Part shown: in pieces, positions 1 through 10,309 of the stretch
Numbering within the stretch: position 1 is the stretch's first letter
Layout of the letters: the number at the start of each line of letters is the position of its first letter
Assembly (NCBI GenBank): GCA_963712435.1
Contig: CAVQIB010000017.1
Coordinates: forward strand, 1 to 64,000
Direction: 5' to 3'
Source: Rhodoplanes sp963712435
GTDB taxonomy: Bacteria; Pseudomonadota; Alphaproteobacteria; Rhizobiales; Xanthobacteraceae
Length of the DNA stretch: 64,000 nt
Translations under genes and position numbers: made by a program
The notes under the pieces: generated by a model
Seen by the model: the letters and a program-made list of their open reading frames with translations, nothing else
Databases searched by the model: none
What the model was told of the DNA's origin: nothing

Positions 1-105
1 AGGCTGTAGGACAGAAAAATTTTGGCCCGCCCGTTGTATCCCCGAGCGCTCCGGAGCTTTCCGAAACTGCCTGTCGTGCGCTGGAGTACGCCGTAAGTCA
101 CTGAT

Positions 106-267
106 ATGACCAGAACATTCCCATTGATCGTGCACCGTCTCAAGCTCAAATCTGACTCTCGACCGGAACTTTCCTGGACGAGGGCGGCGATGATCGAGGA
201 CGAAAATTGCGCGGCCGACGACGGATCGCTGCCGGCAGCGAACGATACGCGGCTGCTTAATGTGTGA
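106..267 (+). CDS. possible small ORF, unknown
   Basis: An ATG-initiated frame of 53 codons ends in TGA and reads MTRTFPLIVHRLKLKS onward, with an acidic C-terminal half. I recognise no family and see no clear ribosome binding site. It could be chance. The rest of bases 1-630 holds no other gene that I can support. Confidence 0.2.
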   Translation: MTRTFPLIVHRLKLKSDSRPELSWTRAAMIEDENCAADDGSLPAANDTRLLNV

Positions 268-425
268 TATCCTTGTTAAGTTGGCTGACACCTGCCAACG
301 ATGTTTTCAACAGAGAATTAGGTTGTTGGCTTTTTTGTTGGCCCCAAGATTCTCCACACTGACACTTGTCATCGAATGATCAACTTGTTACCCAAAATTT
401 GGGATTCCGCCCCTGGCACCACGCC

Positions 426-454
426 ACTTCTGCAAAAAACGCCGAAAATATAAT
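426..454 (+). promoter_or_regulatory. possible argG promoter
   Basis: A TATAAT hexamer lies at 449-454 in an AT-rich pocket of an otherwise GC-rich leader. A weak -35-like CACTTC sits 17 bases upstream. It would give a leader of about 170 bases before argG. This rests on consensus matching only. Confidence 0.25.
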
Positions 455-630
455 CTTCCATGAACTTGCGATAAGTCCGCGACGACGCGGCCGACGCTGC
501 GATGCGCACCGGCGCCCGGCGATTTTCGTTCTGCGCCTTGCGGGCGCCTTGCCCGAGAACCCGAGCAATGCAACTTGCTCGTTGGGATGATTCGAGTGCA
601 ACAGGGCGGCCGCGCGGCTGAGGGGACTGC

Positions 631-1863
<1,233 letters not shown>

Positions 1864-1871
1864 AACTCCGC

Positions 1872-2183
1872 TTACATCTGCCCGGGGCCGAGCGGGGTCG
1901 GCGGAATATAGTCGGGGTCCGACCCCGGCTGGCTGTCCGGATCGGCGATGCCGGGATCGTTCACCGGATAGGGCGTGCGCGGGCCGGCCGGTCCCGGCAC
2001 GGGCTCCTCGTCGGGCGCAGGCGGCCCGGGGTCGGGCGTTTTCGGCGTCTGCGGGACGCTGGTCGGTTTGGGCCCGGTCACCGGCACGCTGGTGGGATTG
2101 CCGGCCGCGATGGCGGAAAAGCCTCGGCCGAGAAACGAACGCGGTGGGCGACGATGAACTTGCTGTGCAAGAGCGACTTGCAT
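1872..2183 (-). CDS. small proline-rich protein, unknown
   Basis: This is a 103-residue frame convergent with argG. The second half is dominated by Pro, Gly and Asp (for example PKTPDPGPPAPDEEPVPGP), which suggests an unstructured chain. The N-terminal 25 residues are Arg-rich and may not be translated; a start nearer the proline-rich part is possible. I recognise no domain. The biased composition makes it weaker than its neighbours as a gene call. Confidence 0.4.
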   Translation of the reverse strand: MQVALAQQVHRRPPRSFLGRGFSAIAAGNPTSVPVTGPKPTSVPQTPKTPDPGPPAPDEEPVPGPAGPRTPYPVNDPGIADPDSQPGSDPDYIPPTPLGPGQM

Positions 2184-2378
2184 GGACCATCCTGTGCGAG
2201 GCTGCCTGGTGAAAACGATGCCGCGCCCGCGCGCACGCGGTCTCGACTCCCGAAAAGAGATGCCGGTGCTGTCCGCGGCCGCCGCAAGGTCCGGCTACGA
2301 ATCAACCGATAGGGACGGGCCGCGTTCCAGGATCGGGCGCTCGGCGATAGCCACGCGAATTTCGAAATCAACCGCCGT

Positions 2379-2969
2379 TCAGCACAGATACTTGCAGACG
2401 AAATTCTTGACAGCGCTGATGGGATTCTCGGAAACCGCTGACGGCCTGTGGCCCGCCCGGCTTCCGCCTTCCGCCGAAACCGCGGACGTCCTGTCGCTCG
2501 CCCGGCTTCCGCCCGCCGCCGCGACCTTGCCGGCCTTCTGTCGCGGCGCCTTTTTCGCGATCACCATGGCCCAGAACGTCTTGTAGCCGGTCCGGTCGTT
2601 GCGGGCGACGGCGACCCCGACGCTGTCGGCCTCGGCTTGCAGGAGGTTCGCCTTGTGGCCCGGCGAGCGCTGCCAGCTGCGGAACGTATCGGCCCAGCTC
2701 TTGGTGCCGGCCGCGATGTTCTCGGCCGCCACGCCCGTATGCGCGCCGGAGATGCGGGAGGCGAACGAACCGCCCACGCTGTGATCCATGATGCCGGAGG
2801 CGGCCATCGCCTTCGCCTGCCGTTCGGCGATCGCGGTCAGCTGCGGGTCGGTCTTGACCGCCGAAAGGCCGTGCTCGCGCCGGTACTGCGAAATCATCTC
2901 CGCCATGTCATCCGCGTGCGCCAGCGTGGCCGTGACGGCCATGATGACGGCAACCCACACCGCCTTCAT
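2379..2969 (-). CDS. CAP-domain (SCP-like) secreted protein
   Basis: The protein has 196 residues with a signal peptide (MKAVWVAVIMAVTATLAHA) and one bacterial CAP/SCP domain. Recognisable pieces are HGLSAVKTDPQLTAIAERQAKAMA, the DHSVGG motif, the AENIAAG motif near residue 83 and WQRSPGHKANLL with its conserved His. Bacterial CAP proteins are exported and their roles are mostly unknown; spore and envelope functions have been proposed elsewhere. The tail from about residue 145 is low-complexity, with the near-repeats GGSRASDRTSAVSAE and GGSRAGHRPSAVSE, and it ends in KNFVCKYLC with two cysteines. The start lies inside the 3' end of the aroE frame. Confidence 0.85.
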   Translation of the reverse strand: MKAVWVAVIMAVTATLAHADDMAEMISQYRREHGLSAVKTDPQLTAIAERQAKAMAASGIMDHSVGGSFASRISGAHTGVAAENIAAGTKSWADTFRSWQRSPGHKANLLQAEADSVGVAVARNDRTGYKTFWAMVIAKKAPRQKAGKVAAAGGSRASDRTSAVSAEGGSRAGHRPSAVSENPISAVKNFVCKYLC

Positions 2970-3969
2970 CGCTCCCCTCCCCCAATCGCCTCAGTGGAGC
3001 GAAATTCAACGCCGGATAAGGCGGATATGAGGCATAGCGCAACGCCCGCGTGTTCCGCGATCGGACGTATCGAACCGGGCGCCCGCCCGCCGTCAGCCCT
3101 TCCCCGCAGAAGCGGGCGGCGGAAAGGCGGCCGAGATCGGCCTCGACCAGCGCGCGCAGCTCGGGCGTCACGGCGGGTCTGACGCCGAACCACAGGGAAA
3201 ACGGCCGCACCGCCTGGTGCAGCAGCATCCCGAGCCCGTCGGCGCAGCGCAGGCCGCGCGCGCGCGCGGCGGCGAGCAGCGGGGTTGCGAGCGGGACATA
3301 GACGAGATCGGCGACGACGGCGTTCGCCGGCAGCGCATCGGGCGCGATGGGCAGCGGCGGCTGCCCGGCCATTCCGAGGCTCGTCGTGTTGACGAGCAGC
3401 TGCGCGGCGGACAGGCGCTCGCTCGCCGCATCCCAGGCAAGCGGATGCACGGCGGGACCGAACGCCTGCGCAAGCTCCTCCGCGCGCGCCATCGTGCGGT
3501 TCGCGACCTCGATGCGGGACACGCCGCGCTCGATCAGCCCGAACACCACCGCGCGGGCCGCGCCGCCCGCGCCCAGCACCAGCGCCGCCCCGACGCCCTT
3601 GTCCCATCCCGGCGCGCAGGCGTCGAGATTGGCGATGAAGCCCTCGGCGTCGGTGTTGGTCGAGCGCAGCCGGCCCGCATCGAGCCACAGCGTGTTGGCC
3701 GCGCCGATGGCGCGGGCGCGCTCGTCCGGCAGCGAGAGCGCGAGCGCGGCCGTCTTGTGCGGGATCGTGACGTTCGCGCCGACATAGCCGTGCTCGGCCA
3801 GGGTCTGCACGAAAGCCGCGAAGGCGTCCGGCGGAACGGCTTCCGCCCGGTAGTCGCCGGAAATGCCGTGGAACCGCAGCCAGTGCCGATGAATGAGGGG
3901 CGAGCGCGAATGCCCCGCCGGCCAACCGATCACACACGCCGCCGGCACGCCCGCAGCGCGCCCGCTCAT
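2908..3969 (-). CDS. aroE: shikimate dehydrogenase with odd C-terminal extension
   Basis: AroE reduces 3-dehydroshikimate to shikimate with NADPH in aromatic amino acid synthesis. The sequence shows GWPAGHSRSPLIHRHW at the shikimate site, NVTIPHK with the catalytic Lys, NTDAEGF, the nucleotide loop LGAGGAARAV and LVNTTSLGM. The ATG at 3969 overlaps the stop of the upstream FAH gene (ATGA), so the two are probably translated together. The family usually ends near residue 275-280, around LRALVEADLGRL. Here the frame continues for about 70 unrelated residues and overlaps the start of the CAP gene by 62 bases. A one-base shift near 3090-3110 would give a TGA at the expected place, so a frameshift or a lost stop is likely. 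Confidence 0.93.
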   Translation of the reverse strand: MSGRAAGVPAACVIGWPAGHSRSPLIHRHWLRFHGISGDYRAEAVPPDAFAAFVQTLAEHGYVGANVTIPHKTAALALSLPDERARAIGAANTLWLDAGRLRSTNTDAEGFIANLDACAPGWDKGVGAALVLGAGGAARAVVFGLIERGVSRIEVANRTMARAEELAQAFGPAVHPLAWDAASERLSAAQLLVNTTSLGMAGQPPLPIAPDALPANAVVADLVYVPLATPLLAAARARGLRCADGLGMLLHQAVRPFSLWFGVRPAVTPELRALVEADLGRLSAARFCGEGLTAGGRPVRYVRSRNTRALRYASYPPYPALNFAPLRRLGEGSDEGGVGCRHHGRHGHAGARG

Positions 3970-4814
3970 GGCTCCTCGGTCACCACATTGCGCAAGACGC
4001 CGATCTCCGGCGAGACGATTTCGACCACGTCGCCTGGCTTGAGCCAGCGCGACGGCTCGACCCGCTCGGCGACAGGGGCGACCGGCACGCCGGTCGTGAT
4101 GACGTCGCCGGGCTTCAGCGTGGTGAAGAGGCTGACAAAGGCGATGAGATCGGGAAACGAGAACGGAAGGCTGGCGCTCGAGTGTTCGCGGCGCAGTTCC
4201 CCGTTGACCCGCGTGGCCACGCGCAGCGGCTGCACCGGGTCGATCTCGTCCAGGGTGACCACCCACGGACCAAGGCTGCCCGAGGCGTCGAAATTCTTGC
4301 AGGGCGTGATCGTCTCCCAGCCCATCGGCAGGAAGCTGCGCGCGGCGCCTCCGTTGCACAGCGTGAAACCGGTGACGAACTCGAAGGCGCGCTCAGGCGG
4401 AATGCGCCGGCCCTCGCGGCCGATCACCACCGCAATCTCGCCCTGGCAGTCGAACTCCGCCGATTCGCGCGGGCGCACGATCGGCCGGCCATGGCCGACC
4501 AGCGCGCTCGGCGTGCGGAAATAGAGGTTCGGGTACTTCGCCGATCCGATCGCGCGCGCCTCGCCTTCGTTGACGCCGACGCAGATGATCTTTTCCGGCT
4601 GGACGATCGGCCGCAGCAGTTCGATCTCGCTCAACGGGTAATCCGCGCGCACGCCGGCGAGCGCCGCCTTCAGCTCGTCGAGGGCATTCTCGCGCAATAT
4701 GTGAAGCAGGCTGGTGAACCGCGGGCCGAACCGCAGCCGCACATCGACGATCCCGTTGCCGAGAACCGCACCGAACCCGGAACGGCCGTGGGTGACATAG
4801 CTCGCAAGCCGCAT
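3966..4814 (-). CDS. fumarylacetoacetate hydrolase family protein
   Basis: The 282 residues carry the FAH fold used by fumarylacetoacetases, hydratases and decarboxylases of ring-cleavage and keto-acid metabolism. The N-terminal cap precedes PEKIICVGVN (about residue 73), then GEIAVVIGREGRRI and a C-terminal half with PGDVITTGVPVAPVAERVEPSRWLKPGDVVEI. Some metal-site positions differ from the common pattern: CNGGAARSF stands where NDxTARD is usual, and GEIAVV follows FDCQ. Substrate choice cannot be inferred, and reduced activity is possible. It overlaps aroE by four bases in what looks like a two-gene unit. Confidence 0.85.
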   Translation of the reverse strand: MRLASYVTHGRSGFGAVLGNGIVDVRLRFGPRFTSLLHILRENALDELKAALAGVRADYPLSEIELLRPIVQPEKIICVGVNEGEARAIGSAKYPNLYFRTPSALVGHGRPIVRPRESAEFDCQGEIAVVIGREGRRIPPERAFEFVTGFTLCNGGAARSFLPMGWETITPCKNFDASGSLGPWVVTLDEIDPVQPLRVATRVNGELRREHSSASLPFSFPDLIAFVSLFTTLKPGDVITTGVPVAPVAERVEPSRWLKPGDVVEIVSPEIGVLRNVVTEEP

Positions 4815-5000
4815 GGCCGCCTCCTCGAATCAGCGCTGCGGAACATCAACACCGCCCTTGATTCCGTTCAAGCGTTTGCCACCGAAACGAGGCATCGCCG
4901 AGGAGAACCCGCGCAGGATCGATTCCGGAACGAGTTATACACGGCTGATTCCGCGCCGCGCGCAATCGGCTCAAGGCGGCCGCGCAGACGAGCGGCGAAT

Positions 5001-5276
5001 TCAGGCGGCCGGAACCGACGGCCAGGGTCTTGGACGCAGCTCTGCGAGCGCCTGTCCGATCACCACGACCGCGCCTTGCAGGGCGAGGCTCGCCATGATG
5101 GCGGCGACGGCGATATCAGGCCAGCCCGCGCCCGTGCCGAATACGCCAAGCGCCGCAGCGAGTACGGCGAGGTTCCCGAGCACGTCATTGCGGGTGCAGA
5201 TCCACGCCGATCGCATATTCGCATCGCCGCCGCGGAACGCCCATAGCAGGGCGAAGGAGAGGCGACCGTCGCCCAT
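5001..5276 (-). pseudogene. C-terminal remnant of a cation diffusion facilitator
   Basis: The 91 residues match the end of the membrane domain of CDF (CzcD-type) metal transporters: GDANMRSAWICTRNDVLGNLAVL followed by two hydrophobic helices and VVVIGQALAELRPR. About two thirds of a normal CDF protein (the N-terminal helices and the first metal-binding motif) is missing, and bases 5277-5393 do not supply it. I read this as a truncated gene rather than a functional small transporter. Confidence 0.6.
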
Positions 5277-5393
5277 TCGCCCTCCGAAGCGTCTATCGAC
5301 GGTATAGGCGGCGGCACGGAAGTTATACTATCACCAAGCCGCGCTCACCGCGCCCCGCATGCCTCGCGCTCAAGGGCCCCTCACGATGACCGC

Positions 5394-6317
5394 ATGAAAA
5401 CGCTTTTCATCGACTGTAACGAGCAGCTCGCCCCGGTTTTCGCGCGCGTGCATCGCGCCGACGACCCGCCGATCGCGGTCAATTCGACGCCCTTTGCGAG
5501 CGCCGACCTGCCGCGGCTGCTCGCCGGCTGCACGATCTGCCTCGACGACCATTCCTATCTGCCGACCGAGCCGATCGCCTCGTGCCCAGAGCTGAAGCAT
5601 GTCGTGTTTCTGGGCACCGGCGCGGCGAGCTACATGGACGTCCCGGCGCTTGGCGAACTCGGCGTAACCGTGCACACGATCAAGGGCTATGGCGACACCG
5701 CCGTCGCCGAGCACACGATCGCGCTGATGCTTGCCTGCGCGCGCGATGTCGCGAGGATGGATCGCGAGGTGCGCGCCGGAACCTGGCAGCCGGCCGAAGG
5801 CGTGCAGCTCGCCGGCAAGACGCTCGGCATTATCGGGCTTGGCGGGATCGGACGCGAGGTCGCGCGCATCGGCGCCGGGATCGGGATGGAGGTGATCGCG
5901 TGGAATCGCACGCCGCGACCCGGGGCTGAGATTCCGCTGGTCGATCTCGACACCCTGCTCGCACGCGCCGACGTGATATCGCTGCATCTTGGCCTCACCG
6001 ACGAGACGCGCGGCCTGCTCGACGCCGAGCGGCTTGCGCGCGCAAAGCCGGGCGCGATCCTGGTCAATACCGCGCGCGGAGCGCTCGTCGACGAACAGGC
6101 CTTGATCGCCGCGCTCGCCAGCGGCCGGCTGCGGCACGCCGGCCTCGACGTGTTCCATGCCGAGCCGCTTGCGCCCGACCATCCTCTCGCGCGCCTGGAG
6201 AATGTGACGCTGACGGCCCACGCCGCGTTTCGCACGCTGGAGGCCTCGGAGACGCTGATCCGGCGCGCCATCAATATCGTGCGCGGGATCGTCGCGGCCG
6301 GCGCACGATCCGGCTGA
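5394..6317 (+). CDS. D-isomer-specific 2-hydroxyacid dehydrogenase
   Basis: This NAD(P)-dependent oxidoreductase has 307 residues and interconverts 2-keto acids and D-2-hydroxy acids. The Rossmann loop GIIGLGGIGREVARI lies near residue 143. The family signature with the catalytic Arg is VNTARGALVDEQAL (about 225). The Glu is in GLDVFHAEPL (about 252) and the catalytic His in LTAHAAF (about 275). The variable N-terminal domain (FIDCNEQLAPVFARVH) does not match phosphoglycerate dehydrogenase closely, and there is no ACT domain, so the substrate is open. It starts about 120 bases after a divergent transporter remnant and is intact. Confidence 0.88.
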   Translation: MKTLFIDCNEQLAPVFARVHRADDPPIAVNSTPFASADLPRLLAGCTICLDDHSYLPTEPIASCPELKHVVFLGTGAASYMDVPALGELGVTVHTIKGYGDTAVAEHTIALMLACARDVARMDREVRAGTWQPAEGVQLAGKTLGIIGLGGIGREVARIGAGIGMEVIAWNRTPRPGAEIPLVDLDTLLARADVISLHLGLTDETRGLLDAERLARAKPGAILVNTARGALVDEQALIAALASGRLRHAGLDVFHAEPLAPDHPLARLENVTLTAHAAFRTLEASETLIRRAINIVRGIVAAGARSG

Positions 6318-6455
6318 CGCCGCCGCCCCCGCCGCGCCGGCCCGCCCTCCCCCGCGCGCGCGCCCCGCGAAACCTTTCCGGCTCTTTCCCGTTGTCGGGG
6401 GTAGTCCCGGGAACATAGCTCGTGTCACCGCGACGGAAAAAGAACGGGGACGCGC

Positions 6456-7518
6456 ATGCCCGACACCGTCTCGATCCAACCGACGCTCGCCACCCACGGC
6501 GCCGGGCGTCTCCCGAAGGTCGTGGTCGACAGCTACAATGTCGAGCTTGCCGATGATGAAGGCTTTGTCGGCGACCGGGCCAGCAAGCGCGCCTTCCGAG
6601 AAATCATCGATAAATGGCGCAAGCCGCTGCGCGAGCTGAAGCAGGACCCGTTCGGCGACGAGGCGAGCGACAAGATCAGCAAGAAGACCCTCGATGATCT
6701 GCTCGCCGGCGGCCATCCGGACGCGGCCGGAATATTGCACGGCGCGATCGAGGACTTCGCCCAGGAACTGGCCCAGGTCGCCCGGCAATTTCTCAAGCTG
6801 AAGCCCTGGCGCGACACGCAGCGGATCGTGATCGGCGGCGGGTTGCGCGGCGGCCGGGTCGGCGAACTCGCGATCGGGCGCGCCTCCGTCATCCTCAAGG
6901 CGGAGAAGGTCAAGGTCGACATCGACATGATCCGCCACCATCCGGACCAGGCGGGGCTGATCGGCGCCGCGCATCTCGCCCCGACCTGGATGTTTCAGGC
7001 GCACGACGCAATCCTCGCGGTCGATATCGGCGGCACCAATATCCGCGCGGGGGTGGTGCGGCTGAACCTGCGCAAGGCGGCCGATCTGTCGAAGGCCGAG
7101 GTGTGGAAGTCAGAGCTGTGGCGGCATAGCGACGAGAAACTCAACCGTGACGACGCGGTGCAGGGCCTCATCGACATGCTGCGCCGGCTGATCGCCCGCG
7201 CCGGCAAGGACGGCGTCGTGCTCGCCCCGTTCATCGGCATCGGGTGCCCCGGCAAGATCGAGCCCGACGGCTCGATCGATCGCGGCGCGCAGAATCTGCC
7301 CGGGAACTGGGAAAGCTCGCGATTTCAACCTGCCCGGCGCGCTGCACAAGGCGATCCCCAAGGTCGGGGGGTTCGAAACCTCCATCCTCATGCACAACGA
7401 CGCCGTCGTGCAGGGGCTGAGCCAGGCGCCCTTCATGCGCGATGTCGAGCATTGGGGCGTCTTCACGATCGGCACCGGGCTGGGCAATGTCCGGTTCACC
7501 AATCGCGAGGCCGACTAG
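6456..7518 (+). CDS. ROK-family protein, apparently circularly permuted, one frameshift
   Basis: ROK proteins are sugar kinases or regulators of the hexokinase fold. The usual order is DxGGT first, GTG in the middle and the IVIGGG/GLxGAA motifs last. Here RIVIGGGLRGG (about residue 125) and DQAGLIGAAHLAP (about 168) come first. They are followed by AILAVDIGGTNIRAGVV (about 187), GIGCPGKIEPDG, NLPGNWE, HNDAVVQGL and finally FTIGTGLGNVRF just before the stop. The C-terminal half of the fold therefore appears to precede the N-terminal half in one chain of about 354 residues. A one-base shift near 7315-7325 breaks the frame after NLPGNWES; DFNLPGALHKAI then continues to TAG at 7516-7518. The substrate is unknown. 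Confidence 0.75.
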
Positions 7519-7555
7519 CTGAGCGCTGCCGCGCGCGCGGCGAGAGCGGGCCGTG

Positions 7556-7996
7556 CTATTTGGCCGCGCCGGGATCGCTCTTGAGGCCGGCGGCTTCAAT
7601 CCCGGCGAGCGCGCATTCCTCGTCGCGATCCGAGGTATCCCCTGAGACGCCGGCCGCGCCGATGACGTCCCCCGCCGCATCCCGGATCAACACGCCCCCC
7701 GGCACCGGCACGAAGCGGCCCCCGCTCGCGGCCGCGAGCGCATTGAAGAAGACCGGATTGGCGGCGGCCCGCGCCGCGAGCTGGCGCGAGCCGAACCCCA
7801 TGCCGAGCGCCCCCCACGCCTTGCCGAAGGCGATGTCGAACCGCATGATTCCGGCCTTGTCTTCGCGCTTGAAGGCGACGAGATGCCCGCCCGCGTCGAG
7901 CACGGCGACGACGAGCGGCGCGCAATTGGTGACGCGCCCCTTTCGCAATGCGACATCAACGATCGTGCTGGCCTGTGCGAGCGTCAGCGATGACAT
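7556..7996 (-). CDS. GlcG/HbpS family protein
   Basis: The protein has 146 residues of the GlcG/HbpS (heme-degrading-like, PF03928) fold. Typical pieces are AVLDAGGHLVAFKREDKAG, then SRQLAARAAANPVFFNAL, GGVLIRDAAGDVIGAAGVSG and DEECALAGIEA. Members bind heme or accompany glycolate and other oxidation operons; the role here is unknown. The start is the ATG at 7996, preceded by GGGAGGG at good spacing. A longer upstream reading exists but has no ribosome site and an Arg-rich, non-conserved N-terminus. It converges on the ROK gene and is divergent from the DUF294 gene. Confidence 0.85.
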   Translation of the reverse strand: MSSLTLAQASTIVDVALRKGRVTNCAPLVVAVLDAGGHLVAFKREDKAGIMRFDIAFGKAWGALGMGFGSRQLAARAAANPVFFNALAAASGGRFVPVPGGVLIRDAAGDVIGAAGVSGDTSDRDEECALAGIEAAGLKSDPGAAK

Positions 7997-8321
7997 GACG
8001 ATTTCCCTCCCTGCGGTTTTCGCGCGCGAGCCCGCGAAAGGATCGCGAGCCGCGCAGCGAACAAAGGCGGTCCGGCCAAGCCTTGACCCGAGCCGCGCCG
8101 GCGCACGATAGGCGATCAAGCCATGCGGGGAAAAGTCCCGGACGCGCGGGCGGGGCGGCAATGCGGCCCCGGGCCTTTCCGCTGGGCGTTTTTCGGAGAC
8201 TTCCGGCCGCATCCTGTGAGCGCTGCTCGCGTGAGGCTGCGCACGGCGAAGCGACCGTGCTAACATGATCTAACTGCTCGATCCTCCTCGTGAGGCGCGC
8301 GCGTCAGCGGAGCTGGCCGCT
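7997..8321. other. divergent intergenic region
   Basis: These 325 bases lie between the divergent GlcG-like and DUF294 genes and presumably hold both promoters. I see no convincing -35/-10 pair, RNA gene or operator. Confidence 0.4.
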
Positions 8322-9779
8322 GTGATTCTGCAGACCGACATATTCCGGCGCGTCGTCCGCGACGAGATGCGGCCGCCGCCGGTGCTGATCCCGCCGGGCA
8401 CGACGATCGGCCAGGCCGTGAAACGCATGGCCGACGACGCCACCTCCTCGGCCGTCGTCGTCGACGGCTCGGGCCGCCCCAAGGGCATCATCACCGAGCA
8501 GGACGTGGTGCGCCGCATCGTGTGGCGGATATCGCCCGACCAGGAGATCGAGACGGTGATGAGCTCCCCGGTGGAGACCGTCGGGGCGGAAGATCACCTG
8601 TTCCACGCCATCGCGCTGATGCGCCGGCGCAGGCTGCGCCACATCCCCGTCGTCGACCAGACCGGAAGCATCGCCGGCATGCTCGCGCTGGACGATGCGC
8701 TCGGCTTTCTGTCCGGCCAGACCCTCTCGATCATCGAGCGGCTGACGCACGAGGAGAGCGTCGACGGGCTGAAGCGGATCAAGCAGGCGCAAGTCGAGCT
8801 TGCCGCCGCTTTGTTCGACGACAATGCGCCGGCGCCGGAAGTGCAGCTCTTGCTGACGGAGATCAACAACGACATTCACCGGCGCGTGCTGCGGCTGATG
8901 ATCGCGAAACTCGTGGAGGACGGCTGGGGCGAGCCGCCCGCGCCGTTCGCGCTCATCGTGATGGGATCCGGCGGGCGCGGCGAGAACTTCCTCGCGCCCG
9001 ACCAGGACAACGGCTTCATCCTTGCCGACCACCCGGAGAGCGCGCGGCTTCGCATCGACACCTATTTTCTGGAGCTCGCGACCCGCATGACGCGCACGCT
9101 CGATGCGGTCGGCTTCCCGCTCTGCACCGGCCAGGTCATGGCCACCAATCCGCTCTGGCGCAAGAGCCTGTCGGATTGGCGGCGGCAGACCGAGACCTGG
9201 ATGCGGCGGCGCGACGAAGAAATGCTGATGAATTGCGACATCTTCTTCGACTTCCGCCATGTGTTCGGAGAGCCCGCGCTGTCGAACGAACTGCGCTCCG
9301 CCGTCACCGAGCTCGCGCGGACGAGCCCGCAATTTTTGCGCGACGTCTTCATGATCGAGTTCGATCATGCGGTCGCGCTCGGCTGGTTCGGCGGGCTGCG
9401 CCAGGAGAGCGGGCAGGATCGGCGCGGCGTCATCAATCTCAAGCTGGGCGGCACGCTGCCGCTCGTGGAGGGCGCCCGGCTGCTCGCGCTCAAGGCCGGC
9501 ATCCCGGCCACGTCGACGCTCGACCGGCTCGACGGGCTCCGGCAGACGGGAGCGATCGCCCCGACCGACCATGACGATCTGGCCGCCGCGTTCCGCATCA
9601 TCACGCGCCTGCTGCTGCGCCAGCAGATCGAGGATTTCCGCGCCGGCCGCAAAGTCGACGACTGGGTTCCCGAAGCGCGCCTGTCCGCGCGCGAGAAGGA
9701 GCGCCTTGTTTCGAGCTTCCGTGCGATCGGAAAGTTTCGCGCCGCCCTGTCGATCGAGTTTTCCGAACGCGCGTCCTAG
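8322..9779 (+). CDS. CBS domain - DUF294 nucleotidyltransferase-like protein
   Basis: The 485-residue soluble protein has two CBS motifs at the N-terminus (about 1-135: GTTIGQAVKRMADDATSSAVVV and HLFHAIALMRRRRLRHIPVVD). A DUF294 domain follows, with the GlnD-like nucleotidyltransferase signature MGSGGRGENFLAPDQDNGF near residue 210, and then the DUF294 C-terminal helical domain. The GSGG...DQD motif suggests nucleotidyl transfer, and CBS pairs usually sense adenine nucleotides. These proteins frequently sit beside sodium:solute symporters, as here, so a regulatory role is inferred. The start is GTG. Two relatives occur at 14495 and 62869. Confidence 0.88.
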   Translation: MILQTDIFRRVVRDEMRPPPVLIPPGTTIGQAVKRMADDATSSAVVVDGSGRPKGIITEQDVVRRIVWRISPDQEIETVMSSPVETVGAEDHLFHAIALMRRRRLRHIPVVDQTGSIAGMLALDDALGFLSGQTLSIIERLTHEESVDGLKRIKQAQVELAAALFDDNAPAPEVQLLLTEINNDIHRRVLRLMIAKLVEDGWGEPPAPFALIVMGSGGRGENFLAPDQDNGFILADHPESARLRIDTYFLELATRMTRTLDAVGFPLCTGQVMATNPLWRKSLSDWRRQTETWMRRRDEEMLMNCDIFFDFRHVFGEPALSNELRSAVTELARTSPQFLRDVFMIEFDHAVALGWFGGLRQESGQDRRGVINLKLGGTLPLVEGARLLALKAGIPATSTLDRLDGLRQTGAIAPTDHDDLAAAFRIITRLLLRQQIEDFRAGRKVDDWVPEARLSAREKERLVSSFRAIGKFRAALSIEFSERAS

Positions 9780-9809
9780 CGCGACGACCGAGGCGCGCCG
9801 CAGGATCGA

Positions 9810-10178
9810 TCAAACGCCGGCCAGCGCGGCGACCAGCGCCAGCGACCACATCCCGATCGAAATCATCGCGGTCCAGTGAGCGAAGGTGAGATAGGTCTCG
9901 CGCAGCACGGTCGAGCTGACGAATTGCGCATAGGCCGACGGAGGCCGCTGCTCCTCGGTCAGATAGAGCCACATTTCCGTGCGGCGATAATCCTTGGTGC
10001 GCGCTTCGCGCGCCTTGAGATAGAGCACGCCCACCATCATCAAGGTCAGGAATCCGCCAGCCTGGAAAGCGACGCGCGGCTCGAACGACAAGCCGACCAT
10101 GATGCAGAAGATCGCGAGCGAGGCAAACCCGCAGGCGCGCATCACCGTCTCGAACGCAATCCTCCGAAAATCTTCCAC
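9810..10178 (-). CDS. small membrane protein, unknown
   Basis: The protein has about 122 residues with two hydrophobic segments near the N-terminus (ACGFASLAIFCIMVGLSF and AGGFLTLMMVGVLYL). A charged stretch, KAREARTKDYRRTEMWLYL, follows, and the C-terminal helix is WTAMISIGMWSLALVAALAGV. I recognise no named family. The start is uncertain: a GTG at 10178 (VEDFRRIAF) fits best, and an upstream GTG at 10259 would add an Arg/Ser-rich stretch. It is convergent with the DUF294 gene. Confidence 0.6.
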   Translation of the reverse strand: MEDFRRIAFETVMRACGFASLAIFCIMVGLSFEPRVAFQAGGFLTLMMVGVLYLKAREARTKDYRRTEMWLYLTEEQRPPSAYAQFVSSTVLRETYLTFAHWTAMISIGMWSLALVAALAGV

Positions 10179-10309
10179 CGCTTCGCTCCGTCGCGCCGTG
10201 CACTCGCCGAGTGAACTGGGAGGAAGGCCGGAACCATAGCCACTGTTCCTTTGCCGCACAATTGGCTCGCGAAAGCGTTACACGGCGCTCGCCGCGTTCG
10301 CCGAAAAGG

